Assembly (NCBI RefSeq): GCF_900109375.1
Contig: NZ_FOAB01000005.1
Location: 434,001 to 498,000, forward strand
Origin: Aquimarina amphilecti
Lineage (GTDB): Bacteria; Bacteroidota; Bacteroidia; Flavobacteriales; Flavobacteriaceae
Reading direction: 5' to 3'
DNA length: 64,000 nucleotides
In this document: one piece after another, positions 44,147 through 52,449 of the stretch
Layout: each line of letters starts with the position of its first letter
Position numbering within the stretch: the stretch's first letter is position 1
Notes under the pieces: generated by a model
What the model saw: the letters and a program-made list of their open reading frames with translations, nothing else
The model's database searches: none
What the model was told of the DNA's origin: nothing
Made by a program: the position numbers and the translations under genes

Positions 44147-45451
44147 ATGCAGTACACTTTGCTTCATCGTTTGCTTAGAATATTTTTATATTTATTTGTT
44201 TGCATCTATGTTGTTTGGGTTGGAGTAGTTGTAGAGCCAGATACTATGAGTTATGTCGGCCTTTCTTTGATTACACCGCCGGGATATGGAACTTTTCTTT
44301 TCGTTTTTAGAAAATTATTTGGTGAAGATAATTATTACTATATCATTGTATTTGTTCAATTAATTCTGTGTTTTGTTTCCTGTGTATATGTGGTCAGAAC
44401 AATCAAAAAAGTATTTGATTTAGATTATCGATTGATATTGTTGATTGAAGTTATGTTATTGGCTCCTGTGATTATTCCGGAATATTTGACTGTAAATCGT
44501 ATTGTGACACAAGGATTGGCTTATCCTTGTTTTTTAATGATCTCTGCGTTTTTGATACAATATTTATTTTTGAGCGATAAAAGAATGATCACGCTATTGT
44601 TTTTAAGTGTTTTTGCGGGATTATTGATACGAACGCAGTTTTTCTTTATACTACCGATATTATTTTTAATTCTTGTTTATCGATGGTATATAAGTAAAAA
44701 TTTCAGGCAATATTTAATTCCTATAATATTCTTATTACTGATGCCAATACTGGTTTCTGTAACTCAGAAAACCTTTCATTATGTGGTACACGGTAAATAT
44801 ATTAATATTTCTAGTACAGGACTTCAGGTAATGATTATGCCATTTTTTGTAGCTGATGAAGAGGATTATCAAATTTATGAAGATTCTAAAGTTCAGGAGT
44901 ATTATAAACATATGTACTCTATAGCTTACGAACGTAAACTTTTAGATGATTTTTATATGCCTGTAAATGATAATGTATTCCATCATTTTGATTATAATTT
45001 TGTGAATATATCCTATGGTGTATTTTCAATCGAAGGTAGGAGGTTTTTAATGCCATCAGACCCGGATTCTCTTGAAGCTTTAATTGCTAATGATGTAATA
45101 TTAAAGAGAATGTGGTTGCCGTTGTTATTTGATAATTTTTGGAAATGTGTTGATCTTTTTTATAAAAATGTAGCACATGCTTTTGGGGGGTTTTATATGA
45201 TATGGTTATGTCTTTTATTATTGATAAGTTCATTTTATATTTGGATAAAAAGAAAAGAAAAACTTGGTTTGCTTGCTTTCGTATTCCTGTTGTTAACTTT
45301 TAGTAATGTGTTGTTGATTTGCGTTGTTCAGCATAGTATTGGTAGATATTTGATATATCATCAATGGATGTTGCCTGTACTATTTATTTTGTTGTTAGAT
45401 CTAATTATTAAGCATAAAAATAAAGTTCAAGTCGAGGGTGAGTCTTTTTGA
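44147..45451 (+). CDS. Polytopic membrane protein, GT-C-like
   Basis: 434 residues from the ATG at 44147, with about ten hydrophobic helices. The first external loop carries EPDTMSYVGLS, an acidic pair after the first helix as in GT-C glycosyltransferases, and Arg/Gln-rich short loops follow. A larger non-membrane section (about 225-330) precedes the last helices. Lipid-linked glycosyl transfer is plausible but unproven. Its 3' end overlaps the convergent helical-repeat gene by 25 bases. Confidence 0.65.
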   Translation: MQYTLLHRLLRIFLYLFVCIYVVWVGVVVEPDTMSYVGLSLITPPGYGTFLFVFRKLFGEDNYYYIIVFVQLILCFVSCVYVVRTIKKVFDLDYRLILLIEVMLLAPVIIPEYLTVNRIVTQGLAYPCFLMISAFLIQYLFLSDKRMITLLFLSVFAGLLIRTQFFFILPILFLILVYRWYISKNFRQYLIPIIFLLLMPILVSVTQKTFHYVVHGKYINISSTGLQVMIMPFFVADEEDYQIYEDSKVQEYYKHMYSIAYERKLLDDFYMPVNDNVFHHFDYNFVNISYGVFSIEGRRFLMPSDPDSLEALIANDVILKRMWLPLLFDNFWKCVDLFYKNVAHAFGGFYMIWLCLLLLISSFYIWIKRKEKLGLLAFVFLLLTFSNVLLICVVQHSIGRYLIYHQWMLPVLFILLLDLIIKHKNKVQVEGESF

Positions 45452-46935
45452 GGTTGATGCACAACTTGTAATGTAGTTTTATATAAATCTAATTGTAATA
45501 CTTTTGCTTTTAACCAGGCATAAAAACTCATTACAAAAATATCCTCTTGATCTGGGTTATTTTGAATTAAAGAATGTTCTATTTTTAATAAAAACGCTTC
45601 CGTTTTTATGGTGTAACTATTGAAATAGAAGCTGGTTGCCAAAGATAAAAACTCCAAAACTCTATTTTCGTTATTGTCCATTAAGTAAGAACGGTGTTTT
45701 TTTCTAAAACTTTTCATTCTAGAAGTTACTAAATCGAGATGATCTAATTCTATGTGTAATAATATTTCTGTTAGATTTTTTCTGATAACCCAAAGGGTTC
45801 CAGCCTTTTCTGTATACCAAACATCGCTATGGTGTAGTTCGTTTAGAAGCCTTAATGATTCTTTAAATCTAGATTGTTGGAAGTAAAAAACGACTTGTGT
45901 TAGTTTTAGATCTAAAACATAAGTAGTTTGATCTTTAAATTGGTTATAATTAAAATCTTCTAAAGATATTATTGCCTTTTTTGCTTCACCTGTGTAATTA
46001 TCATTCAATACTTGTAATAGTTTTAATTGGGGAAGAAATCTTTTGTAATATTTCTCTTGCTGTTTTAGCATCTGTATTTCCATTTGTTTCAAGTATGTGT
46101 AAGAAGCCGTAAAATCTTTATTTCTGAAATAAGAATTTGCAACATAATATAATATCTGAATATGGTAAAATAAGTGTTTATCTGTAAGTTGTTCTTTGGA
46201 ATCAATTTGTTGGTATGTTTTCTCTACAAAAGAAAGAAGTGAGTGAAAGTTCTGAGTAACATTTGCTGCTTTATTAGTAATGTCAAGAATTTTAAATAAT
46301 GATCTAAAAGTTAAATCATTTGTAACTGATATTTCAAATGCTTTTAAAGATTCTTTAATGATCAGAGATATATTGTTACTATTTTGAGAAAGTTCTTTTT
46401 GGATATTGGCGTAAAAGAGATTTAGGTTTTCTTCTTGTCGTAATAAAGTTTGGTTTTCTTTAAGATCTTGTATTAAGGATGCTAAAGTTGTGTTTGGGTC
46501 TACGTGAGCATACTGAATTTTTGTGTAATGAATTTCGTGTAATACACTAAAAAGATCAAAGGTTTTTGCTTTTAGTTCGGCTTTTTTTATCGTTTTTAAA
46601 GCAATCTTATACTGTTTTTGTTCAAAGAAAATTCTACTTGCTAGTAGTAGTTTGAAAATCTCCATCTCTTCAGAAGTTTCGGTTTCAAAACTTTTGGTAG
46701 CAATGAAGTCAATAAGATTATCGTGTAACCTTTTGCAAAGCGCATGATAAGCACCTTTAGCACTTTTTCCATATATTTTTACATCTAAATCTTTGTGATT
46801 AGTTGATGAGTCTATAGCCCTAAACAGTTCAATGTTTTTGGTGTCATTTCTCTTGTTTTTGCTTTTTAGATAGTTGATAAAACTCTTTTTTTCTTCTGTA
46901 GATAAAGTAGCGATTATAGAAGAAATAGTATTCAT
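45427..46935 (-). CDS. Helical-repeat (TPR-like) protein of unknown function
   Basis: 502 residues, almost all alpha-helical, with TPR-like pairs such as FEQKQYKIALKTIKKAELKAK and DKHLFYHIQILYYVANSYFRNKDFTASYTYLKQ. It has no signal peptide or membrane helix, so it is cytoplasmic. It begins with a short Ser/Thr-Glu segment (IIATLSTEEKKSFINYLKSKNKR). Such proteins are common in Flavobacteria without a known role. A -7 box lies upstream. Confidence 0.75.
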   Translation of the reverse strand: MNTISSIIATLSTEEKKSFINYLKSKNKRNDTKNIELFRAIDSSTNHKDLDVKIYGKSAKGAYHALCKRLHDNLIDFIATKSFETETSEEMEIFKLLLASRIFFEQKQYKIALKTIKKAELKAKTFDLFSVLHEIHYTKIQYAHVDPNTTLASLIQDLKENQTLLRQEENLNLFYANIQKELSQNSNNISLIIKESLKAFEISVTNDLTFRSLFKILDITNKAANVTQNFHSLLSFVEKTYQQIDSKEQLTDKHLFYHIQILYYVANSYFRNKDFTASYTYLKQMEIQMLKQQEKYYKRFLPQLKLLQVLNDNYTGEAKKAIISLEDFNYNQFKDQTTYVLDLKLTQVVFYFQQSRFKESLRLLNELHHSDVWYTEKAGTLWVIRKNLTEILLHIELDHLDLVTSRMKSFRKKHRSYLMDNNENRVLEFLSLATSFYFNSYTIKTEAFLLKIEHSLIQNNPDQEDIFVMSFYAWLKAKVLQLDLYKTTLQVVHQPQKDSPST

Positions 46936-46997
46936 TATATCGTAAGTGTGTTGTGGGTGAATATACTATAAATAAAGTATAAGATAATTAGAAACAA

Positions 46998-47005
46998 CAA
47001 ATATA
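46998..47005 (-). promoter_or_regulatory. -7 box of the helical-repeat protein gene
   Basis: The minus strand reads TATATTTG, an exact TAnnTTTG match, about 62 bases upstream of the ATG. No clear TTG at -33. Confidence 0.45.
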
Positions 47006-47114
47006 TCGTAAGTTTTTTGTGAAATTTGAGTTTTTAAATTCATCAAGTCGTCGCAAATTTGTCCTGTTCAAAACAAATAATTGAAATAAAATTTAATCAT
47101 CAAAATTAATTATT

Positions 47115-47591
47115 ATGGATTACAAGTTTAGCAACGAAGTAACAGAAGAAATTGTAAATGATCAAATTGATAAAAATGAAATCAAAGTATATGATCAAAA
47201 ACCAACATCAGCTTTTATTGGGGCTTCTTGGGTAGCACTGTTTGCAGGTATGGTATCATTCTGTACAGGTTTATGGAATGCAGATATGTTACTAAATGAG
47301 AAAGGTTATTATTTCACTATCTTACTATTTGGATTGTTTTCAGCAGTATCTGTTCAGAAAAATGTACGAGATAAATTAGAAGGCTTACAGGTAACAGAGA
47401 TCTATTATGGAATTAGTTGGTTTGCAGCGTTAGCATCGATTGTTTTATTAATTATAGGATTGTGGAATGCAGATCTAGATTTGAGTGAAAAAGGCTTCTA
47501 CGGAATGTCATTTACGCTAAGTTTATTTGCAGCGATTGCGGTACAGAAAAATACGAGAGATAAAAAATTCATTGAGGCAAAAGAAGTGTAA
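47115..47591 (+). CDS. YiaA/YiaB family inner-membrane protein
   Basis: 158 residues with four hydrophobic helices arranged as two repeats: GASWVALFAGMVSFCTGLWNADMLLNEKGYYF and GISWFAALASIVLLIIGLWNADLDLSEKGFYG. The LWNADxxLxEKGxY motif is the YiaAB two-helix domain. E. coli YiaA/B are inner-membrane proteins without a defined role. Two terminators follow directly, so it is a single-gene unit. Confidence 0.92.
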   Translation: MDYKFSNEVTEEIVNDQIDKNEIKVYDQKPTSAFIGASWVALFAGMVSFCTGLWNADMLLNEKGYYFTILLFGLFSAVSVQKNVRDKLEGLQVTEIYYGISWFAALASIVLLIIGLWNADLDLSEKGFYGMSFTLSLFAAIAVQKNTRDKKFIEAKEV

Positions 47592-47612
47592 TTGGAGAGT
47601 AAATCAAAAGGA

Positions 47613-47680
47613 GGGACTACAATATTGTAGTTCCTTGTTTTGATGATTAGAAAAGGCAGCTACGGCTGTAGCTGCCTTTT
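47613..47680 (+). terminator. Two tandem hairpin terminators after the YiaAB gene
   Basis: AGGGACTACAAT (47613-47624) pairs with ATTGTAGTTCCT (47625-47636), containing a perfect 16-base palindrome. Then AAAAGGCAGCTAC (47651-47663) pairs with GTAGCTGCCTTTT (47668-47680) and is followed by further T. The second is a strong terminator; the first may support it. Confidence 0.8.
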
Positions 47681-47716
47681 TTTAGTATAGTTCGATAATG
47701 AATTAATAAGTTAGAA

Positions 47717-48484
47717 ATGTATAAAAATATAGTAAAAGGAATTGTGTGTTTAATGTCAATAGCAGTTTTTTCACAAGATAAAGGGACCGCTATATACTTA
47801 AAAGGGAATGAAAATTTTAAAAAGGGGAAGTATAAGAAAGCGATAAAAAATTATACTCAGTTAATTGAAAAAATTGATGTAGATCTTGTTAAGAAAACGG
47901 GATATATTAATAGGGGATTATCAAGAGATAAGTTAAAGGAATATGATCTTGCTATTCTCGATTTTACAGAGGCTATAAAACTTGATAGTACCGATATGGC
48001 TTCTTTTGTTGATAGAGGGTTGTCTAAAATGCATGCAGGATATCTAGATCAAGCCAAAGAAGATTACAAGTATGTTATTGATAAAAATAGTAATAGTAAA
48101 ATGATGGAAGCATCAATTTATTGGATAGCGAGAATTAACTATTCCCAGGGAAAATATCAAGAAGTGATTAAGAACTGTGATGAATACTTTAAAGTTAATT
48201 CTACGGACCCTGAGCTTTATTTTATTAGAGGAACTGCCAATGATGTACTTGGAAATTTTGAGCAATCAATTATAGATTATACAAACGCGATAGAATTTTA
48301 CCCAAATTATTTTCAGGCATATGCGAATAGGGGTACTGCTAAGATTAATTTGTTAACCGGGAACGGCAATATTCAGCCTTCAAAAGAAGAAACAAAAAGT
48401 GCTTGTGAGGATTTAAAGAAAGCCAGAGACTTAGGTGATACTTCTATTGAAGACCTGATTTATATTTATTGTAAAAAGAAATAG
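47717..48484 (+). CDS. Secreted TPR protein
   Basis: 255 residues. A signal peptide (about 1-20, ending VFSQ) is followed by six or so TPR units: NENFKKGKYKKAIKNYTQLIE, GYINRGLSRDKLKEYDLAILDFTEAIK, ASFVDRGLSKMHAGYLDQAKEDY and later ELYFIRGTANDVLGNFEQSIIDYTNAI. TPRs mediate protein contacts, so it is probably a periplasmic adaptor. A small membrane protein gene starts 32 bases later. Confidence 0.88.
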   Translation: MYKNIVKGIVCLMSIAVFSQDKGTAIYLKGNENFKKGKYKKAIKNYTQLIEKIDVDLVKKTGYINRGLSRDKLKEYDLAILDFTEAIKLDSTDMASFVDRGLSKMHAGYLDQAKEDYKYVIDKNSNSKMMEASIYWIARINYSQGKYQEVIKNCDEYFKVNSTDPELYFIRGTANDVLGNFEQSIIDYTNAIEFYPNYFQAYANRGTAKINLLTGNGNIQPSKEETKSACEDLKKARDLGDTSIEDLIYIYCKKK

Positions 48485-48516
48485 AGTAAAGAATAAGTCA
48501 TTTTTATCGATTCATA

Positions 48517-48804
48517 ATGCAGAACTCCAAACAGAATTTAAAGAATAAACCAACTTTGTTTTTTATGATAGGGATTATTGTTTTTGTCCTAGGAATACCT
48601 TCTGTAATTTATGGACTAACTCTTAATGGCGGTGCTAGTTTAGGAGGAGTATTAATTTTAAGTGGAGTTATTCTTTTTATTCCTTTTTTTATAATCGATC
48701 GAATTTTGGTAAAGTGGATAAAGCCTCTCAAGCTTTCAATTTTAGAATTAATCTTTAGTTTAATTATTCTACTCTGTTATAATATTCAACAGATTAGTAT
48801 CTAA
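48517..48804 (+). CDS. Small membrane protein
   Basis: 95 residues with three hydrophobic helices (about 14-32, 38-58 and 70-88) and short charged ends. No cysteine or catalytic motif is seen. It probably shares a transcript with the TPR gene upstream. I do not recognise the family. Confidence 0.65.
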   Translation: MQNSKQNLKNKPTLFFMIGIIVFVLGIPSVIYGLTLNGGASLGGVLILSGVILFIPFFIIDRILVKWIKPLKLSILELIFSLIILLCYNIQQISI

Positions 48805-48889
48805 GTAATAAGGTCATTTTGAGGGAGGTAATTTTTTATAAAATTAATTATTCCTTTTAAATAATTACAACTTTTTAATCATCAAAATT

Positions 48890-50173
48890 ATGAGTTCAAA
48901 ATTTAATAAAGAATTAAAAGAATTGGTGAGTGATCAAGTGATCTCATCGGAAATTGCAGATAAGATATCTCGATATTATGGTCAGAAAGAAGGAACTAAA
49001 CCTAACAAACTGTTTACCATATTTGGGATTTTTGGTGCATTACTAATTGGGGCAGGTATTATTTTAATGTTAGCTCATAATTGGGATGATTTTTCTAGGC
49101 TAACAAAAACTATACTGGCATTTGTTCCTTTAGTTATTGGTCAGTCTATTGTTGGTTTTTCTATTTTAAAAAATAAAAGTCGCACTTGGAAAGAGGCTTC
49201 AGGAACTTTTCTGTTTTTTGCAGTAGGAGCTAGTATTTCTTTAGTAAGCCAGATTTATAATATATCAGGTGATCTAGGTTCGTTTCTAAAGACTTGGACT
49301 ATACTATGTCTTCCATTAATTTATTTGCTTAGATCACATGCAGTAACACTTCTAGTAATCTTATCAGGTACATATTATGTAGCTGAGGTTGGTATATGGA
49401 GTTATAGAAACTACAGTATTCCTTGGTGGTATTTTATTTTTATGTTGGGAATCATACCGCACTATTGGTTAAAGATCAAGAATAATATATCAAGTAATGC
49501 AACGACAATTTTTAATTGGATTATTCCTTTAAGTATTACCATAGGTTTAGGAGCATTTATTAGAGGTAATGAGGAGTTGGGTTTTGTGATGTATATGACT
49601 CTTTTTGGGATTTTCTATAATATTGGTAGATTATCAATATTCAAAGAATTAAGGACACTTAGAAATGGATTCTTAATAATAGGCTCTTTGGGGACTATCA
49701 TTTTACTAATGATATTTACATTTAAATGGACCTGGAAAGAGATGTATAATATAACTATGTATCAAGCACAAGAATTCTATGTTTCATTACTTTTAGTAAG
49801 TATAGCAATTTTCACTTTGGGATATATTGTTGTCAAAAAAGGTGTTAGATCTATAAATCTATTTCAAATTTCATTTCTAATATTCTGGGGATTATTCTTC
49901 TTACTTTCTGGTGCAGAAGTAATTCCTGTGATTTTAACTAATATATTGGTTTTTACTTTAGGAATTACAGCAATTAAGATTGGAACGGATAAGTTTAATT
50001 TCGGAATCCTTAACTATGGACTATTGATTGTTTCCATACTTATTATTTGTAGGTTTTTTGATACAGATATGAGTTTTATTATAAAAGGTTTACTATTTGT
50101 GATTGTAGGGGCAGGTTTTTTCCTTACCAATTATATGATGCTAAAAAAACAACAGAAAAAATCTAATTTATAA
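48890..50173 (+). CDS. DUF2157 membrane protein
   Basis: 427 residues. The soluble N-terminus FNKELKELVSDQVISSEIADKISRYY matches DUF2157, followed by about 12 hydrophobic helices that begin with FTIFGIFGALLIGAGIILMLAHNWDDFSRLTK, the conserved AHNWD motif of this family. The function is unknown. It is followed after 11 bases by a GDYXXLXY protein, a standard pairing in Bacteroidota. Confidence 0.93.
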   Translation: MSSKFNKELKELVSDQVISSEIADKISRYYGQKEGTKPNKLFTIFGIFGALLIGAGIILMLAHNWDDFSRLTKTILAFVPLVIGQSIVGFSILKNKSRTWKEASGTFLFFAVGASISLVSQIYNISGDLGSFLKTWTILCLPLIYLLRSHAVTLLVILSGTYYVAEVGIWSYRNYSIPWWYFIFMLGIIPHYWLKIKNNISSNATTIFNWIIPLSITIGLGAFIRGNEELGFVMYMTLFGIFYNIGRLSIFKELRTLRNGFLIIGSLGTIILLMIFTFKWTWKEMYNITMYQAQEFYVSLLLVSIAIFTLGYIVVKKGVRSINLFQISFLIFWGLFFLLSGAEVIPVILTNILVFTLGITAIKIGTDKFNFGILNYGLLIVSILIICRFFDTDMSFIIKGLLFVIVGAGFFLTNYMMLKKQQKKSNL

Positions 50174-50184
50174 AAATTAAACCT

Positions 50185-50736
50185 ATGAAAATCATTTATT
50201 TATTTATCCTTTTCGTTGTGGTGGCATTGGCGCAGATTTTTGTTCCAATTCATATGATCGTAGATAATGAGGATGTATTAATTTCAGGAACAGAGTATAA
50301 ATTTAAAACACGGCCTATTGATCCTACGGATCCATTTAGAGGAAAGTATATCACATTGCAGTATGAGATGAATCACTTTGATACAAACGATACTACCTAT
50401 GTAGTAGGGGAAGAGATCTATGTGTATCTTAATAATGATAATGAAGGATTTGCTGAGGCTTCGGAGATAAGTAAAGTACCTGTAGAAACTGAAAAAGATT
50501 ATGTGACCGCTAGAGTAACATATTATTATAATGGTCAAGTGAATTTTCAACTTCCATTCAATACTTATTATATGGAAGAAACAAAAGCATATGATGCGGA
50601 GATGGCTTATGTCGAGGCAAATAGAGATAGTTTATCTAATAATATATATGCTTTAGTGTATATCAAAGATGATCATGTAGTTCTTAAAGATGTTTTGATA
50701 GATGATATGCCTATAAAAGAATATGTAGAAAAATAA
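50185..50736 (+). CDS. GDYXXLXY domain protein
   Basis: 183 residues. An N-terminal membrane helix (about 3-20) is followed by a domain with the motif RGKYITLQYEM, the GDYXXLXY signature (Asp replaced by Lys). A further conserved stretch is YVTARVTYYYNGQVNFQLPFNTYYMEE. It usually sits beside DUF2157 genes, as here, and is presumed to work with that membrane protein in the periplasm. Confidence 0.92.
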   Translation: MKIIYLFILFVVVALAQIFVPIHMIVDNEDVLISGTEYKFKTRPIDPTDPFRGKYITLQYEMNHFDTNDTTYVVGEEIYVYLNNDNEGFAEASEISKVPVETEKDYVTARVTYYYNGQVNFQLPFNTYYMEETKAYDAEMAYVEANRDSLSNNIYALVYIKDDHVVLKDVLIDDMPIKEYVEK

Positions 50737-50809
50737 AATATAGAAATTAGATTAAACCTTTCTTCATAATCTGGGTCATATTAATGAAAAACATTAAAAG
50801 AAGATTATT

Positions 50810-51154
50810 ATGAAGACATTATTGAAAACATTAGTAATTGGCATTATGTTATTTACATTATCAACCTCTTGTGCGACTACGGTAAAAGTTAGTCCAGTGA
50901 ATAATGCGGTGGTGACTAAGGTTCATAAGCCTAGAGTTTTAGTACATAAAAATGTAAGGTATTATAGAAATAATGGTGTCTGGTATGTAAAAAAGAATAG
51001 AAGATATGTAAAAGTTACAGCTCCTGCAGGTATACGTATAAGTACTTTGCCAAATGGATATAGGACCGTTAAAATTAGAGGAGTACGATATTATAAACAC
51101 AAAGGGGTGTACTACAAAAAATCGGGAAGAACTTTTGTGGTAGTAAATGTGTAG
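50810..51154 (+). CDS. DUF6515-like lipoprotein
   Basis: 114 residues. The SPII signal ends in lipobox STSCATT. The mature part has two similar halves, KNVRYYRNNGVWYVKKNRRYVKV and RGVRYYKHKGVYYKKSGRTFVVV, separated by a PAGIRISTLPNGYRTV linker, which matches DUF6515-like repeats. It is rich in Tyr and Lys. An envelope role is likely but unspecified. Confidence 0.8.
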   Translation: MKTLLKTLVIGIMLFTLSTSCATTVKVSPVNNAVVTKVHKPRVLVHKNVRYYRNNGVWYVKKNRRYVKVTAPAGIRISTLPNGYRTVKIRGVRYYKHKGVYYKKSGRTFVVVNV

Positions 51155-51194
51155 TAAGTTTTAGATTGAGTTGGTTAGTTTAGTTAAGAAAATT

Positions 51195-51232
51195 CCTTGA
51201 GGTTTATTAGTAAAAAACCTCGAGGTTTTTTT
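51195..51232. terminator. Terminator between the DUF6515-like and SPOR genes
   Basis: CCTTGAGGTTT (51195-51205) and AAACCTCGAGG (51215-51225) form an 11-base stem with one T-G pair, followed by seven T on the plus strand. The SPOR gene ends 2 bases later on the other strand, so the element probably serves both. Confidence 0.75.
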
Positions 51233-51233
51233 G

Positions 51234-51851
51234 TTACCAAGCTTCTTCAATTTTTATGCGTTTTCCATTCTGATATGAGGCAATAAATGCTCCTCTAAAA
51301 CCTAATCCAACTAATTCTCTACGGAATTTTTTAGCTTCAGATAAAGAGGCAAAATTACCAAGTGCATATTTATTAAAGCTTCCTGATTTGATTTGTTTGA
51401 AATTAACAAACTTATCAGAATATAGTGATAAATCTTTTTCTTCAAAAGCTCCAATCTGAACAGCGTATACTAGCTCTTGTTGTAAGGATGCTTTATTTTG
51501 TTCGTCATTCGTGTCACTCCCTGTTCCATTAATCTCTTGATCCATAGATAGATTCTTAATAGTCTCTTCGAGTTCAGCAATCTTATTCTTAAGAATGTCA
51601 GATTTTGCTTTAGATTCGCTTTTAGTGATTAGATTGTCAGAGGTGTTAAATTTCATGAAGTAAATCGTTCCCGCGACTCCCAAAAGGGCAATAATTCCAA
51701 GGATTATTGTAGCAATTTTAAATTTTCGACTACTTTCTTGTTCATCTCTAAGAGCTTTATTATGAGTGTAGTTAGTGGCTCTTTTTTCTTCTTTTGCATT
51801 GTCTATTTGGACTTGAAAATCCAGTAGTTCATCATCACTAATATAAGGCAT
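51234..51851 (-). CDS. SPOR domain membrane protein
   Basis: 205 residues from the ATG at 51851 (MPYISDDELLDF). A cytoplasmic basic segment is followed by a membrane helix (about 43-62, ATIILGIIALLGVAGTIYFM), a coiled linker, and a SPOR domain (about 130-203, ELVYAVQIGAFEEKDLSLYSDKF ... YALGNFASLSEAKKFRREL). SPOR domains bind denuded peptidoglycan at division sites. A TTG start at 51875 is possible, but a consensus promoter (51873-51901) overlaps it, so 51851 is chosen. Confidence 0.9.
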   Translation of the reverse strand: MPYISDDELLDFQVQIDNAKEEKRATNYTHNKALRDEQESSRKFKIATIILGIIALLGVAGTIYFMKFNTSDNLITKSESKAKSDILKNKIAELEETIKNLSMDQEINGTGSDTNDEQNKASLQQELVYAVQIGAFEEKDLSLYSDKFVNFKQIKSGSFNKYALGNFASLSEAKKFRRELVGLGFRGAFIASYQNGKRIKIEEAW

Positions 51852-51872
51852 GAGTTGTGGTTTTAATGTGTT

Positions 51873-51901
51873 CAAATATAGTTGATTATTGTTTTACCCA
51901 A
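51873..51901 (-). promoter_or_regulatory. Consensus promoter of the SPOR gene
   Basis: On the minus strand TTG (51901-51899), 18 bases, TATATTTG (51880-51873) match the Bacteroidota consensus exactly. The box lies 21 bases upstream of the ATG at 51851 and overlaps the alternative TTG start, which it rules out. Confidence 0.7.
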
Positions 51902-52449
51902 AAATTAAATTACTGATAAACCGTAATCATTAGATTACATAGATGTGTTTTATAGATTTTTATCAAAGAAATCTAATCATAATAGATCTTGCGATTGGTG
52001 TAGGATTTTTTGTCAAAAAATAATAATAAATAACACATAAATGTGCTCCTGACGGTAATTGGTTACACGATGTCGAATACTTTAAAGATGTAGAAATATT
52101 ATAAGCAATAGTGCGTTATCCTTTTTTCGGTAGTCTATTTCAATGATCTTCCCACCCTACCATTGAAGTAAGTTCCGGAACTATTACTATACACTAAACT
52201 TAACCATCGTGAACACAAATTTATCCTTATGGGTAGTGCATTTATTTTCCCCCAATTTATGGTCTAAAAAATACTTGTATTCCTTAATTATTCTTAAGGA
52301 ATGTAGGATAGAATTTGAAAGTATACCCAGTACCCAAATCCCTATGAATACGTTTTTTGAATCCTTTAGTTCGAAAATTTGTTGCGGATTACAGTATATC
52401 TCTGTTGATGATGCTTTTATCAAAACCAACTTAATAAATGCCAGCAACT
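51902..52449. other. Long intergenic region upstream of the giant secreted protein
   Basis: About 550 bases without a supported gene. It holds an inverted repeat TAGATTT (51953-51959) / AAATCTA (51969-51975). A plus-strand frame of 87 codons at 52209 exists but overlaps the next start in another frame and has no recognisable features, so I reject it. The region may be a long regulatory leader for the 1465-residue protein. Confidence 0.4.
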
